Shown piece by piece: positions 46,585-55,736 of a DNA stretch of 64,000 nt. Within the stretch, counting starts at the first letter, position 1, and the number at the start of each line of letters is the position of its first letter. The translations under genes and the position numbers were made by a program. Source of the DNA: Sphingomonas sp. Leaf407 (lineage in GTDB: Bacteria > Pseudomonadota > Alphaproteobacteria > Sphingomonadales > Sphingomonadaceae); assembly GCF_001425385.1 (NCBI RefSeq), contig NZ_LMQO01000001.1, positions 682,001 to 746,000 of the forward strand, read 5' to 3'. Below the pieces are notes generated by a model. The model ran no database searches, was not told the DNA's origin, and saw nothing but the letters and a program-made list of their open reading frames with translations.

Positions 46585-48249
46585 ATGCGGGGCGACATCG
46601 GTGCGGCACGACGATCGGGGGCGGTGGCGGCGGGCATAACCCTGCTGGCGCTCGCCTCGCCACTGGCGGCGAAGCCCCGGATCGATCCGGCGGGCCTGAC
46701 CCCCGCCGTCCTGCGCGGCGACGGCGTGGCGGCGCTCCGGGCGGGCGATCCGGCGGGGGCGATCCCGATGCTGTCGGAACTCGCCTCGCGCCAGCCGCGC
46801 GACGCGACCGCGCAGACGCTGCTGGCGCTCGCCTATCACCAGTCGGCGCAGGTGCGCGGCGACACCCCTGATCTGGCGCTGGCCGGCTATGAGATCGCGG
46901 CCCGTGCCGATCCGGGGGAGATGTGGCCGGCCGCCCTCGCGGGCCGGGCGACGTTCGATCAGGGTCGCTATGGCGAGGCGAGCGAGCATTTCGCCCGCGC
47001 CGCCGCGCTCCGTCCGGGTGACGCGCGGCTGCTCGGCGCGCTGGCGGCATCGGCCTATATGGCGGGCGATCCGGCGCTGGCGATGCTGGCGGCGACCCGC
47101 GCGACGACGATCGACGGCGAACGCGATGCGGGGCTGCTGCGCCTCGCCGCGCTGGCAGCAGCAGCAGCGGGCGATCCCGCCGCCGCCCGCGCCCGCCTCG
47201 CCCGGCTACAGGTGGTCGCCCCCGATCTCGCCGCCCCCACCGGCGCGCGCGTGGCGCAGATCGAACGCACCGCCGCGCTCGACGCCGCGCCCGATCCGGC
47301 ACCGGTGGTCGAGGACGGCGTGCCCGGCCAGGTCTCGGTCGACGTCGCGATCATCCTGTCGCAGAACACCCGACGCGAGCGGACGGGGATGAACCTGCTC
47401 GACGGGCTGAGCCTGCAATATGGCCTGACCCGCACCGGCACCCGCACCACCCGCGACGACGGCGCGGGCGGCGGCACCAACGAATATCAGCGCGTGCTGA
47501 CCAGCGCGATCGGCGTGCCGCAGCTCAACTACAACCTCAACCTGTTCAGCCGGGGCGGGCAATTCTACTCGGTCGTCGCCCGCCCGCAACTGACCGCCTA
47601 TCGCGGCGAGGCCAGCGAGTTCTTCGTCGGCCGTACGATCAAGGTCGCGGTCAACGGCATCCAGTCGGGCTCGCTCGAACAGATCGACATCGGCGTCGCG
47701 CTGAAAGTCACCCCGGTCGAGATCACCGCCACCGGCACCCGCGTCAAGGTGGAGGCGGAGCGCAGCTTTGTCACCGCCGACCCGGCGGGCTCGTTCAGCG
47801 AGGCGCTGACCACCTTCCGGCAGAAAGTGCTGGCCACCGCCGAGATCCGCTTCGGCGAGACGCTGCTGCTCTCGGGCCTCAACGAAACCGTCGACGACGC
47901 GACCTTTTCCAAGACCCCGATCCTCGGCGACCTGCCGGTGGTCGGCAACCTGTTCCACGAGCGTGCCCGCACCCAGCGGCGCGACGCGGTGATCGTGCTC
48001 GTCACCCCCGCCCGTGCGACCGGCATCGCCGCGCGCCCGTTCGCGCGCGGCGACCATGCCGCGCGGCTGACCCGGCTGTGGACGCAGGTGGTCGACCCGG
48101 CGAGCAACGCCGCCGCCACCGCCGCCCGGCTGGAGCGCACACGCTTCTTTACCCGCATGACCCGCGGCGACGTGACCATGCCCTTTCCCGACGCGGTGCA
48201 GGCGGCGGGCGAGATGCTGTCCGACCTCCTGCTCCCCTCGCATCGCTGA
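46585..48249 (+). CDS. TPR/secretin-domain protein
   Basis: 554-residue exported protein. A signal peptide (AAGITLLALASPLAAK) is followed by TPR-like repeats at about residues 40-225, rich in Ala, then a secretin C-terminal domain at about 290-475 with LLLSGLNETVDD and the secretin signature TPILGDLPVVGNLFHE. Secretins form outer-membrane pores in type II and III secretion and type IV pili. This one is short, carries TPRs in place of N0/N1 domains and has no inner-membrane or ATPase partners nearby, so it may be part of an unusual export route. Confidence 0.8.
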   Translation: MRGDIGAARRSGAVAAGITLLALASPLAAKPRIDPAGLTPAVLRGDGVAALRAGDPAGAIPMLSELASRQPRDATAQTLLALAYHQSAQVRGDTPDLALAGYEIAARADPGEMWPAALAGRATFDQGRYGEASEHFARAAALRPGDARLLGALAASAYMAGDPALAMLAATRATTIDGERDAGLLRLAALAAAAAGDPAAARARLARLQVVAPDLAAPTGARVAQIERTAALDAAPDPAPVVEDGVPGQVSVDVAIILSQNTRRERTGMNLLDGLSLQYGLTRTGTRTTRDDGAGGGTNEYQRVLTSAIGVPQLNYNLNLFSRGGQFYSVVARPQLTAYRGEASEFFVGRTIKVAVNGIQSGSLEQIDIGVALKVTPVEITATGTRVKVEAERSFVTADPAGSFSEALTTFRQKVLATAEIRFGETLLLSGLNETVDDATFSKTPILGDLPVVGNLFHERARTQRRDAVIVLVTPARATGIAARPFARGDHAARLTRLWTQVVDPASNAAATAARLERTRFFTRMTRGDVTMPFPDAVQAAGEMLSDLLLPSHR

Positions 48250-48267
48250 CCCGAAAGGATTTCCGAC

Positions 48268-49899
48268 ATGTCCAGGACCCTGTCCCGCGCGCTCGCGCTG
48301 CTCCTCGCCGCCACCGCGCTGCCGGCACTGGCGCAGGACGCGCCGCCGCAGTTCGTCGCCTATGACGACGTGCCGTTCGGCCCCGGCGACCGCGCGCTGC
48401 CGCTGGCGGTGAAGCTCGATCCCGGCGACACCTCGGCCAATATCGCGATCTGGGTCGTCTATGGCGACGATGCGGCCGAGGTGCGGGCGGCGACGCTGAC
48501 CGGCCAGCAGCCGCGCGGCCGCGTCGCGATCACCGCGACCTCGGCCGAGGGGGTGGCGCGAGCGCGCTTCGTGTTTCCCCACTCCGACAACACGACGCCC
48601 AACGCGCAGGACGTCCGCGCGCGCAAGCTGTCGTCGGGCGACCGCGTCTTCTACAAGGTGGTGAAGGCGCGTGGGGCCGCCCTCGTCGAATCCCCGGTCG
48701 TCGCCTTCGTCATGCCCGACAAGCTGACCATCGCCAATCTGGGCGATTCCTATGCCAGCGGCGAGGGCGCGCCGTATCGCACCGGGGCGAAATGGGACAA
48801 TGAACTGTGCCATCGCAGCGGCAATTCGGGGCAGGCGCGCGCCGTCGCCACGATCATCGACGAAAATCCAGAAACGGCCATCGCGTTCAAGAACGTCGCC
48901 TGTTCGGGCGCGCAGATCACCGAGGGGCTGTTGCTGTCGCAACTCCGGCCGAGCTGGATCTGGGAAGAGGTCCAGACGAATCTGCAGACGCCGGTCCGGC
49001 CGCAATTGGCGGTGGTCCGCGACTGGCTGGCCGACAATGGCTATGCCGAACTGAACATCGCGATGGTGTCGGGCGGCGGCAACGACGTCGATTTCGGCGA
49101 TTTCGTCCGGGATTACCTCGTCCTGCCGGGCGTCATGGGGCCGGACGACGAAGCCGGCGCCAATTTGCGTCGCCGCATCGCGCAGGACGTGCCGCAGCTT
49201 TATGCCAGTCTGCGCCAGGCGTTCGACGCGAACTTCACCTACGACCGGGTGCTGGTGTCCGAATATGCCGATCCGATGCGCGGGGCGGACGGCACCTATT
49301 GCGATCTGCCGCCATTCAGCCCGCGATCGGAATTCGCGGCACTCGACGCGGCGTTCCTGCGCCCGCTCAACGCCGCGATCCGCGGCGCGGTCGGCGACGG
49401 GGCGAAATGGTCGGTGGTGGCGACGGCGGATCGCGCGCGCGGCCACGGGCTGTGCAACGATCGCGAACCCTATTTCAACAACCACCTGGTCGCGTCGTTC
49501 GCGATGCAGGGCGATGCCTATGGCATCGTCCATCCCACCCGCACCGGCCATGTCAGCACCTACCGGCCGGCCTATGAGATCGCGCTGCGCGACGCGGTGC
49601 GCGACATCCGCCGCAAATGGGCGATACTCGCCGCGAAGCGCAGCGCGAGGGAAAAGGCACAGGCCGCCGCCATGGCCCGCGCCATCGCCGCGCGCACCGC
49701 CATCCGTCCCGGTGCCGCCGGCGGCGTGCTGCGCGTCTCGGTGCCCGCCGGGCTGGTCAACCGTCCGCCGTTGACCGCGCCGGCCGGCGACCGCGCGGCG
49801 ATCACCGATCTGCTCGCCCGTGCCCGCGCCGAGGCGACGGGCAAGGCAGTCCCGGGCGATGCCATTCCCGACAACCGCATCGCGGACGGGCGCGAATGA
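48268..49899 (+). CDS. Exported SGNH-type hydrolase
   Basis: 543-residue protein with a Sec signal peptide (SRALALLLAATALPALAQ). An N-terminal beta-rich segment to about residue 150 is followed by an SGNH/GDSL hydrolase domain: block I NLGDSYASGEG with the nucleophile Ser, block III SGGGND, and block V YGIVHPTRTGH with the catalytic His. An Ala/Arg-rich C-terminal tail of about 90 residues follows. Likely an esterase or lipase acting outside the cytoplasm. It starts 18 bp after the secretin gene and 58 bp before a Tat-type gene, all on one strand. Confidence 0.82.
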   Translation: MSRTLSRALALLLAATALPALAQDAPPQFVAYDDVPFGPGDRALPLAVKLDPGDTSANIAIWVVYGDDAAEVRAATLTGQQPRGRVAITATSAEGVARARFVFPHSDNTTPNAQDVRARKLSSGDRVFYKVVKARGAALVESPVVAFVMPDKLTIANLGDSYASGEGAPYRTGAKWDNELCHRSGNSGQARAVATIIDENPETAIAFKNVACSGAQITEGLLLSQLRPSWIWEEVQTNLQTPVRPQLAVVRDWLADNGYAELNIAMVSGGGNDVDFGDFVRDYLVLPGVMGPDDEAGANLRRRIAQDVPQLYASLRQAFDANFTYDRVLVSEYADPMRGADGTYCDLPPFSPRSEFAALDAAFLRPLNAAIRGAVGDGAKWSVVATADRARGHGLCNDREPYFNNHLVASFAMQGDAYGIVHPTRTGHVSTYRPAYEIALRDAVRDIRRKWAILAAKRSAREKAQAAAMARAIAARTAIRPGAAGGVLRVSVPAGLVNRPPLTAPAGDRAAITDLLARARAEATGKAVPGDAIPDNRIADGRE

Positions 49900-49957
49900 T
49901 CCGTCGCGCGCGCCCCGTCCATCCCGTCCTTCCCGTTCGAACCCCGGAGTATCCGTC

Positions 49958-51457
49958 ATGACCACCCCTGCCTCGACGTCTGTCCTGTCCCGCCGCCACC
50001 TGCTGGCCGGCACCACCGCCGTTGGCGGGTTGTTCGGCATCGGCGCACCGATCGCCGCGCAGCCACGCTTCACCAAGGCACCGGTCAAGCTGCCCGCGCT
50101 GTTCACCGCCATCCCCGACGGGATCAAGGGACCATGGGGGCTGGTGCGCGCCACGGTGATCGACGGCGAACTCTGCCCGTTCCTGATCCGCTCGGCCGAT
50201 GGCAACGGCCTGTTCGATTTCGGTGGGCGGATGGCGACGATCCGCCTCGGCGACGAGGCCACCGGCCTGACGCTGACCGCTGAGGGGTTCGCGGTCGGCA
50301 AGGACAAGCCGCGCCCGCTGAAAGGCAATGTCGCCGCGCTGGTCAAGCTGATCCGCGGCAACAAGGGCTGGACGCGCAGCGCGATGCAGCTCCGCTCAGC
50401 CTATGCCACCGCCTTCCCGGTGCTGGCCGCGCAGAAGAAACAGCCGGTCGGCAAACGGCAGATGGCGACGATCGGGCAGGTCTGGGACGATCTGGGCAGC
50501 GCCGCCAACTGCACGACCACCACGATCACCGAATCGGTCGAACGCCGGGTGCGCGAAACGGTCGACGTCTGGATGTCGGCGCAGGAACGCTATGCGAAGT
50601 GTTTCGACGAGACGGTGCGCGACAGGGACGGGGCCTGCGGATGGTTCGGCGCCGGCGATCCCTCGTTCCAGCCCGCGCGGGTCTGTGCCGCGACCTATTG
50701 CGTGGGCAAGGGGTTCGTCGACATCGTGGTCGGCACGATCACCGTCTGGTCGACCATCGTCGATGAAGTCACGCGCGAAGTGACCGAATGCACCGCCCCG
50801 CTGCGCGGCTATCTGCCCGACCGGTTCGACCTGCCCACCCTGCCGATCCCGGAGCTGAAGGAACCCGATTTCATCCGCCAGATCCGCGAAGGCATCATGC
50901 AGTCGCAGGACGTGCTGCGCGCGGTACAGTTGCTGCGGCGGCACCTCGACGGCGTGCTGTCCGAACTGGGGCCGTTCCGCTGCTTCATCGAAGGCGAATG
51001 GAGCATCGCCGCGCTGCCATTGGTCGCGGGCTTCGGCATCCCCTTCGGCGTCAACATCTGCATCGATGCCGCCTGCGCCCGTTCGCTGACGCTCGACCGG
51101 GTCGGGGCGGACACCGCCGACGCGCTCGGCACCGCGCTGTCGCTGCTGGCGACGTTCCATTCGGGGGTCGCCACCGCGCTCAACATCGCGCCGATCGCCG
51201 AACTGGCGACGGCGGTGTCGGGCCTCGGGCCGATGGCGGTCGCGGCGGGGGCGGCGATCGCCTCGCTGCTGATCGCGGCCATCTATCATGCGGTGGTGAT
51301 CTCGGCGCAACTGACGCTCGCGCTGCGCTTCAGCGACGTCGCCGCCGATGGCAAGGTGTGCTTCCACCATCCGACGCTGGCCGCCGCGCTGCTGGCGGCA
51401 GTGACGGTCGGGTCCTTGTCGCCGGTGCTGCTCACCCCGCCGCTCCTCGTCGACTGA
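49958..51457 (+). CDS. Cys-rich exported protein of unknown function
   Basis: 499-residue protein I cannot assign to a family. The N-terminus LSRRHLLAGTTAVGGLFGIG looks like a Tat signal peptide. The mature protein contains about a dozen cysteines, including a CAATYC pair, and a hydrophobic C-terminal third with several possible membrane-spanning or amphipathic stretches (PLVAGFGIPFGV, AVAAGAAIASLLIAAIYHA). The ATG at 49958 is used because it starts the signal. It follows the SGNH hydrolase by 58 bp and may be its partner or substrate. It could be a novel secreted effector or a structural component. Confidence 0.65.
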   Translation: MTTPASTSVLSRRHLLAGTTAVGGLFGIGAPIAAQPRFTKAPVKLPALFTAIPDGIKGPWGLVRATVIDGELCPFLIRSADGNGLFDFGGRMATIRLGDEATGLTLTAEGFAVGKDKPRPLKGNVAALVKLIRGNKGWTRSAMQLRSAYATAFPVLAAQKKQPVGKRQMATIGQVWDDLGSAANCTTTTITESVERRVRETVDVWMSAQERYAKCFDETVRDRDGACGWFGAGDPSFQPARVCAATYCVGKGFVDIVVGTITVWSTIVDEVTREVTECTAPLRGYLPDRFDLPTLPIPELKEPDFIRQIREGIMQSQDVLRAVQLLRRHLDGVLSELGPFRCFIEGEWSIAALPLVAGFGIPFGVNICIDAACARSLTLDRVGADTADALGTALSLLATFHSGVATALNIAPIAELATAVSGLGPMAVAAGAAIASLLIAAIYHAVVISAQLTLALRFSDVAADGKVCFHHPTLAAALLAAVTVGSLSPVLLTPPLLVD

Positions 51458-51536
51458 CCGGCGCGGCCGGCCCGCCGCGCGACCCTCTGGGCGTGGCGGG
51501 CCGGCGCGGATAGGGTGGCGGGCAAAGGGAGCGCCG

Positions 51537-52613
51537 ATGCGGATCGAGGATATATATGCAGCGGCGTTCGGGCGCGAACATCTCGCCACCCTGCTCGAAC
51601 AACTGGTGCGGTCGTTCGATGCCCAGTCGGGGTTCCTCGCCTGTACCGTGCCCGACGGTGCGGCGTTCCAGGCGCAGTTCGGCAACGACCCCGCGTGGCT
51701 CGACCTGTATGCCACCCGCTATCACCAGCACGACATCCTGTTCCCCCGGTTGATGCAGGCGGCCGAGGGACAGTGCGTCACCGCGCACGCGATGCTGGCC
51801 GAACCGGCGGTGCGCGCCAGCGTCTTCTACCGCGACTATCTGGCGCCGATGGGCGTGGTCGACAATCTGGCGGTCAACCTGTTCAAACAGCCGGGGCTGA
51901 GCGCGCATCTGGCGCTCATCCGGCGCGGTGCCGTGGCACCCTTCGCCGATACCGATCGCGACCGGTTGCAGGCGCTGGTCCCGCATTTACGCCGCGCGGT
52001 CTATGTCGGGTCGCACCTGTCGCGCGCGATCGATCAGATGGCGGCGCTGCGCACGCTGGTCGCGGCACGCGGCGATGCGGTGCTGATGCTCGATGCCCAG
52101 CACCGCGTGATCGACCATGATCCCGCCGCCGCCGACCTGCTGGCGCTGCGCCACGGCGAACCGGTGCGCCTGCCCGCGCTGGCCCGCGCGATCGACCTCG
52201 CCCGGACCGTGGGACAGCCGGTCGCGGTCGAACTGGCGGACGGTGTCGCCACCCCGCTGCCCGTGCTGGTGCAGGTGCTGCCGGTCATCCGCGACCGGTT
52301 CGCCGATCTGGGCGACACCGGCGGCATCGCCTGTATCGTCCACCTTACCCGGCTCGACCGTCCCTCGACCATCGCGATCGGCGCGATCGCCGCCTTCTAC
52401 CGCCTGACCCCGACCGAGGCGCGCGTGCTGGACGATGTCGTCACCCATGCCGACCTGATCGGTATCGGGTCCCGGCTCGGCATGGCGCGGGCGACCGCGC
52501 GAACCCATCTCCACCGCATCTATGAAAAGACCGCGACCGGCGGACAGGCCGCGCTGATCGCACTGGCGCATCGCTTCGTCACCATTTCCGGCGGTGACGC
52601 CCTAAACAGATGA
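51537..52613 (+). CDS. LuxR-type regulator with sensory N-terminus
   Basis: 358-residue regulator. The C-terminal LuxR helix-turn-helix is at about residues 285-345 (FYRLTPTEARVLDDVVTH, then GMARATARTHLHRIYEKT). Before it, a PAS-like region at about 175-275 (VLMLDAQHRVIDHDPAAADL) and an N-terminal part of about 165 residues with no recognised motif. It lies 79 bp after the Cys-rich gene, same strand, so it may regulate this cluster. Ligand unknown. Confidence 0.82.
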   Translation: MRIEDIYAAAFGREHLATLLEQLVRSFDAQSGFLACTVPDGAAFQAQFGNDPAWLDLYATRYHQHDILFPRLMQAAEGQCVTAHAMLAEPAVRASVFYRDYLAPMGVVDNLAVNLFKQPGLSAHLALIRRGAVAPFADTDRDRLQALVPHLRRAVYVGSHLSRAIDQMAALRTLVAARGDAVLMLDAQHRVIDHDPAAADLLALRHGEPVRLPALARAIDLARTVGQPVAVELADGVATPLPVLVQVLPVIRDRFADLGDTGGIACIVHLTRLDRPSTIAIGAIAAFYRLTPTEARVLDDVVTHADLIGIGSRLGMARATARTHLHRIYEKTATGGQAALIALAHRFVTISGGDALNR

Positions 52614-52671
52614 TGGACGCACGCCGCCGCCCACCGGGGTAAACATCTGCGCAGACGGGCGGGGTGGGGCG

Positions 52672-54075
52672 ATGCAGACCACATTTGACATGGATCGCGC
52701 AACCGCATTGCCGGAGCGGGACGTCGCGTCGCGCTTCGCCGAGGACCGGATCGATGGCTGGAAATCGATCGCGGCCTATTTCGGGCGTGACCGGACCACC
52801 GTCATCCGCTGGGCGCGCGAACGGGCGTTGCCGGTCCATCGCCTGCCCGGCGGCCGGGTCGGCACCGTCTATGCCCTGCGCGGCGAACTGGATCGCTGGG
52901 CCAGCGTGCCCGTCAATGGCGCGGATGCGGGCGAGACCGTCGTGTCGGCACCGCCCGCGCTGTCGCCTGATCCTCCTGCCACGTCCGCGCCGGTCGCCCA
53001 GGGCCGTCCCCGTCCCCGCCTGCTGGCGATACTGGCGGCGCTGCTGGTGATCGCTATCGTCGCGCTGGTGACGGTGTGGCCCGCCGCACCGCGCGCCTCG
53101 GGCGTCGTGCTGCCGGCCGATCCGGCGGTGGCGTCGCGCTTCCTGATGGCGCGCGATCTGGTCGCCGCGCGCAGCCCTGCCACGCTTGCCCGTGGCGTCG
53201 CGCTGCTTCAGGCTGTGACGACCGCCGCGCCCGGCTTCGCGCCGGGCCATGCGGCACTTGCCGAGGCGCTGCTGCTGTCGCGCGAGTTCGCGCAGCAGGA
53301 CGATGCCGAGGCGTTCGACCGCGCCCGCGTGGCGGCGCGGCGCTCGCTGCGCCTTGCCCCCGACCTGCCGATGGCGCGCCGCGCGATGGGGTTCATCGCC
53401 TATTGGGCCGATCACGACCGGGCGGAGGCCGATCTGCAATTCGGCGCGGCGCTTGCCGCTGATCCCGACGATGCGCTGACGCGCTTCTGGTACGGCAACA
53501 TCCTGTCCGACCGTGGCGACCATGTCGCGGGCTTGCGCGAACTGGACCGCGCCCGCCTCGCGCTGCCCGGATCGATCGCGCTGATGACCGATTACGGCTG
53601 GGCGCTCTGGGCCGCCGGCCGCGATGCCGAAGGCCGCGCCATCCTAGACTGGGTCGAACGGGCGCACCCCGATTCCCCGGTAGCGCATGAATGTCTCTCG
53701 ATCATCGCGCTGGTCGAGGGTGATTTCACCGCCCATGCCCGCCACGTCGTCCGCGTGGCCCGGTTGCGACAGGGCCAGTCGCTGCAACGCGACGCCGCGG
53801 GACTGGACCGCGCGCTCGCTGCCGGTCCGGCGGAAGTCCGCCGTGTCGTCACCGACCGGGCAGTGCGGCAATTGCAAGCCGGCGCGGACCCGTTCCCCGC
53901 CGTCGCGATGCTGATCGCGGCACGGGCCGGGCGATGGGACGCGGTGGCGACCCGCCTGCGCATCGGCGAGGCTCGCCGCGAACGCTGGGGCGAGGCGGGG
54001 ATTCTCGATCGCGTGGTTCGCTTATCCCCCGATGCCAAGGTCTGGGACGCGCTCATCGCCCGCCGGAGAATCTAG
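52672..54075 (+). CDS. Membrane-bound HTH/TPR protein
   Basis: 467-residue protein with a cytoplasmic N-terminal helix-turn-helix at about residues 28-80 (DGWKSIAAYFGRDRTTVIRW, HRLPGGRVGTVYALRGELDRW), a Pro/Ala-rich linker, one transmembrane helix at about 115-135 ([20 protein letters not shown]) and TPR-like repeats in the extracytoplasmic part (AEALLLSREFAQ, FWYGNILSDRGDHVAGLREL). The layout resembles CadC-type membrane regulators. Its stop codon abuts an IS3 remnant, so the original C-terminus may have been altered. Confidence 0.78.
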   Translation: MQTTFDMDRATALPERDVASRFAEDRIDGWKSIAAYFGRDRTTVIRWARERALPVHRLPGGRVGTVYALRGELDRWASVPVNGADAGETVVSAPPALSPDPPATSAPVAQGRPRPRLLAILAALLVIAIVALVTVWPAAPRASGVVLPADPAVASRFLMARDLVAARSPATLARGVALLQAVTTAAPGFAPGHAALAEALLLSREFAQQDDAEAFDRARVAARRSLRLAPDLPMARRAMGFIAYWADHDRAEADLQFGAALAADPDDALTRFWYGNILSDRGDHVAGLRELDRARLALPGSIALMTDYGWALWAAGRDAEGRAILDWVERAHPDSPVAHECLSIIALVEGDFTAHARHVVRVARLRQGQSLQRDAAGLDRALAAGPAEVRRVVTDRAVRQLQAGADPFPAVAMLIAARAGRWDAVATRLRIGEARRERWGEAGILDRVVRLSPDAKVWDALIARRRI

Positions 54076-54323
54076 AGTCGAAATCGATTCAGTCGCGCGA
54101 TCTCCGACGCCTGGTCAGCCAGCGACGGCAGTGGTGATGCCACGGGCGTCGCTACCCTTGACTGTGCCGTGCCGCTACGGATCATTGCCCGCCAGTTCCG
54201 TAACATCGATGGCGAATTCCATACCTCGGTCGCCACCTGCATCAGCGGCCGCCCGCTGCTTTCCAGCAGGGCAACTGTCTCCCGCTTGAACTCGGGAGAA
54301 AACTCTCGCCTCGTCTTCGGCAT
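54072..54323 (-). mobile_element. Truncated IS3-family OrfA remnant
   Basis: 83-codon ORF starting MPKTRREFSPEFKRETVALL, a typical transposase OrfA of the IS3 family, with SPSMLRNWRAMI of its helix-turn-helix. It stops soon after SEIARL, where intact OrfA proteins continue with a leucine-rich segment, and no OrfB follows. A GGAGG precedes the start. The left end abuts the stop of the membrane HTH/TPR gene. The right end of the element probably lies near 54377, where TGATCCCCCGATTTAG begins on the minus strand, a plausible IS3 terminus. Confidence 0.75.
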
Positions 54324-54364
54324 TGTACACCTCCATGCCTTTATGGGCTTAGGAAAGGTGTACG

Positions 54365-54472
54365 CTAAATCGGGGGATCATCAGCGACGAAGCCGTCCGG
54401 GTTGTAGGGGAAGTCCCCGCCGCGACTGCCCGCACATCCGGTCAGCAGCGCGGCCGCCGTGCCTACTGCCAA
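54365..54472 (-). pseudogene. 5' fragment of polysaccharide-export lipoprotein gene, cut by IS
   Basis: The fragment reads LAVGTAAALLTGCAGSRGG and then DFPYNPDGFVADDPP before a stop. LLTGC is a lipobox and the following PYNPDGF resembles the start of Wza-type polysaccharide-export proteins. The start codon is unclear; a TTG at 54472 is one option, and the frame is open further upstream. The reading frame ends where the IS3 terminus starts, so the gene was truncated by the insertion and its 3' part is absent from this window. Confidence 0.5.
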
Positions 54473-54566
54473 CCATGTCCTGGCGACCGATATTCCCGGT
54501 CCTTCTCCGTTGGACCGTACGTTCTGCGATAGGCGCGCTCGACGCACTGCGCAAATGCTGTCGCGT

Positions 54567-55568
54567 TTAGCGTCCGGTATAGTCACGATACCAATCGACG
54601 AAGCGCGGCACGCCAACGGTGATCGGCGTCGTCGGGCTGAACCCCAGATCGCGGCTGATCGCGCTGATGTCGGCGCTGGTGCTGGGCACGTCGCCCGGCT
54701 GGATCGGCTGATAGTCGCGGATCGCCTTGCGGCCGAGCGCGTCCTCCAGCGTCGCGATCAGCGTCTCCAGCGCTTCGGGCCGGTTGTTGCCGATGTTGTA
54801 GAGCCGGTGCGGCGAACGGCTGCCCCCGGCTTTTTCCTCGCCATCGTCGAGCGGCGGCCGGTCGAGTGCCGCGACCACGCCGGAGACAATATCGTCGATA
54901 TAGGTAAAGTCGCGCACCATGCGTCCGCCGTTGAACACGGTGATCGGCCGGTCGGACAGGATGGCGTCGGTGAACAGCCACATCGCCATGTCGGGCCGAC
55001 CCCATGGGCCATAGACGGTAAAGAAGCGCAGCCCCGTCTGCGGAATGCGGTAGAGATGGGCATAAGTTTCGCTCATCAGCTCGTCGGCGCGCTTGGTTGC
55101 GGCATAGAGCGAGAGCGGGGAATCTACCCGGTCCTCCACCCGAAACGGCTGCGCCGTGTTGCCGCCATAGACCGAGGAGGACGACGCATAGACGAACGGC
55201 GCCCCCGGCCGCGCCCGCGCGACCTCGAGCATGTTGAGATGGCCGACCAGGTTCGCGCGGACATATTTGCGCGGTTCGAGGATCGAGTAGCGCACCCCGG
55301 CCTGCGCGGCGAGATGGACGATCCCGTCGATCGCATCGGTCTCCAGCGCGGCATCGAGCGCGACGTCGTCGGCAATATCCACGTCGCGCAGCGTGAAGCG
55401 GCCGCCGTGTTCCGACGCCTTGATCGATGCGATGCGGGCATGCTTCAGCGCGACGTCGTAATAAGGCTCGAAATTATCGATGCCGATCACGTTGCGCCCG
55501 CTGTCGATCAGCCGGCGCGCGACATGCGAACCGATGAACCCGGCAGCTCCGGTGACGACGATACTCAA
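54567..55568 (-). CDS. UDP-glucuronate 4-epimerase-like NAD-dependent epimerase
   Basis: 333-residue short-chain-dehydrogenase-like sugar epimerase of the extended SDR class. The NAD-binding GAAGFIGSH motif lies near the N-terminus, with IDNFEPYYDVALKHARI typical of UDP-glucuronate 4-epimerases (CapI/LpsL), then SSSSVYGG, the catalytic YAATK, and TVYGPWGRPDMAMW. TTG at 55568 is taken as the start because GGAGA lies about 8 bp upstream and the motif follows at once. It supplies UDP-galacturonate for surface polysaccharide, consistent with the neighbouring broken export gene. Confidence 0.88.
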   Translation of the reverse strand: MSIVVTGAAGFIGSHVARRLIDSGRNVIGIDNFEPYYDVALKHARIASIKASEHGGRFTLRDVDIADDVALDAALETDAIDGIVHLAAQAGVRYSILEPRKYVRANLVGHLNMLEVARARPGAPFVYASSSSVYGGNTAQPFRVEDRVDSPLSLYAATKRADELMSETYAHLYRIPQTGLRFFTVYGPWGRPDMAMWLFTDAILSDRPITVFNGGRMVRDFTYIDDIVSGVVAALDRPPLDDGEEKAGGSRSPHRLYNIGNNRPEALETLIATLEDALGRKAIRDYQPIQPGDVPSTSADISAISRDLGFSPTTPITVGVPRFVDWYRDYTGR

Positions 55569-55736
55569 TGCCTGTCTCCGTCTGCTGGTAACGCAAGGAA
55601 GCGTCCGGGCTTTGCCGTTGCCATAGATTTGCCGTTCGGGCAGCATCAAAACGCGAGCAAATCCGACGGAACAATGCGCTGCCGCCTTCCCGCCGTTTCA
55701 TTTCCGTACGGCAACCAGAACGAGGGGGAGGACAGG

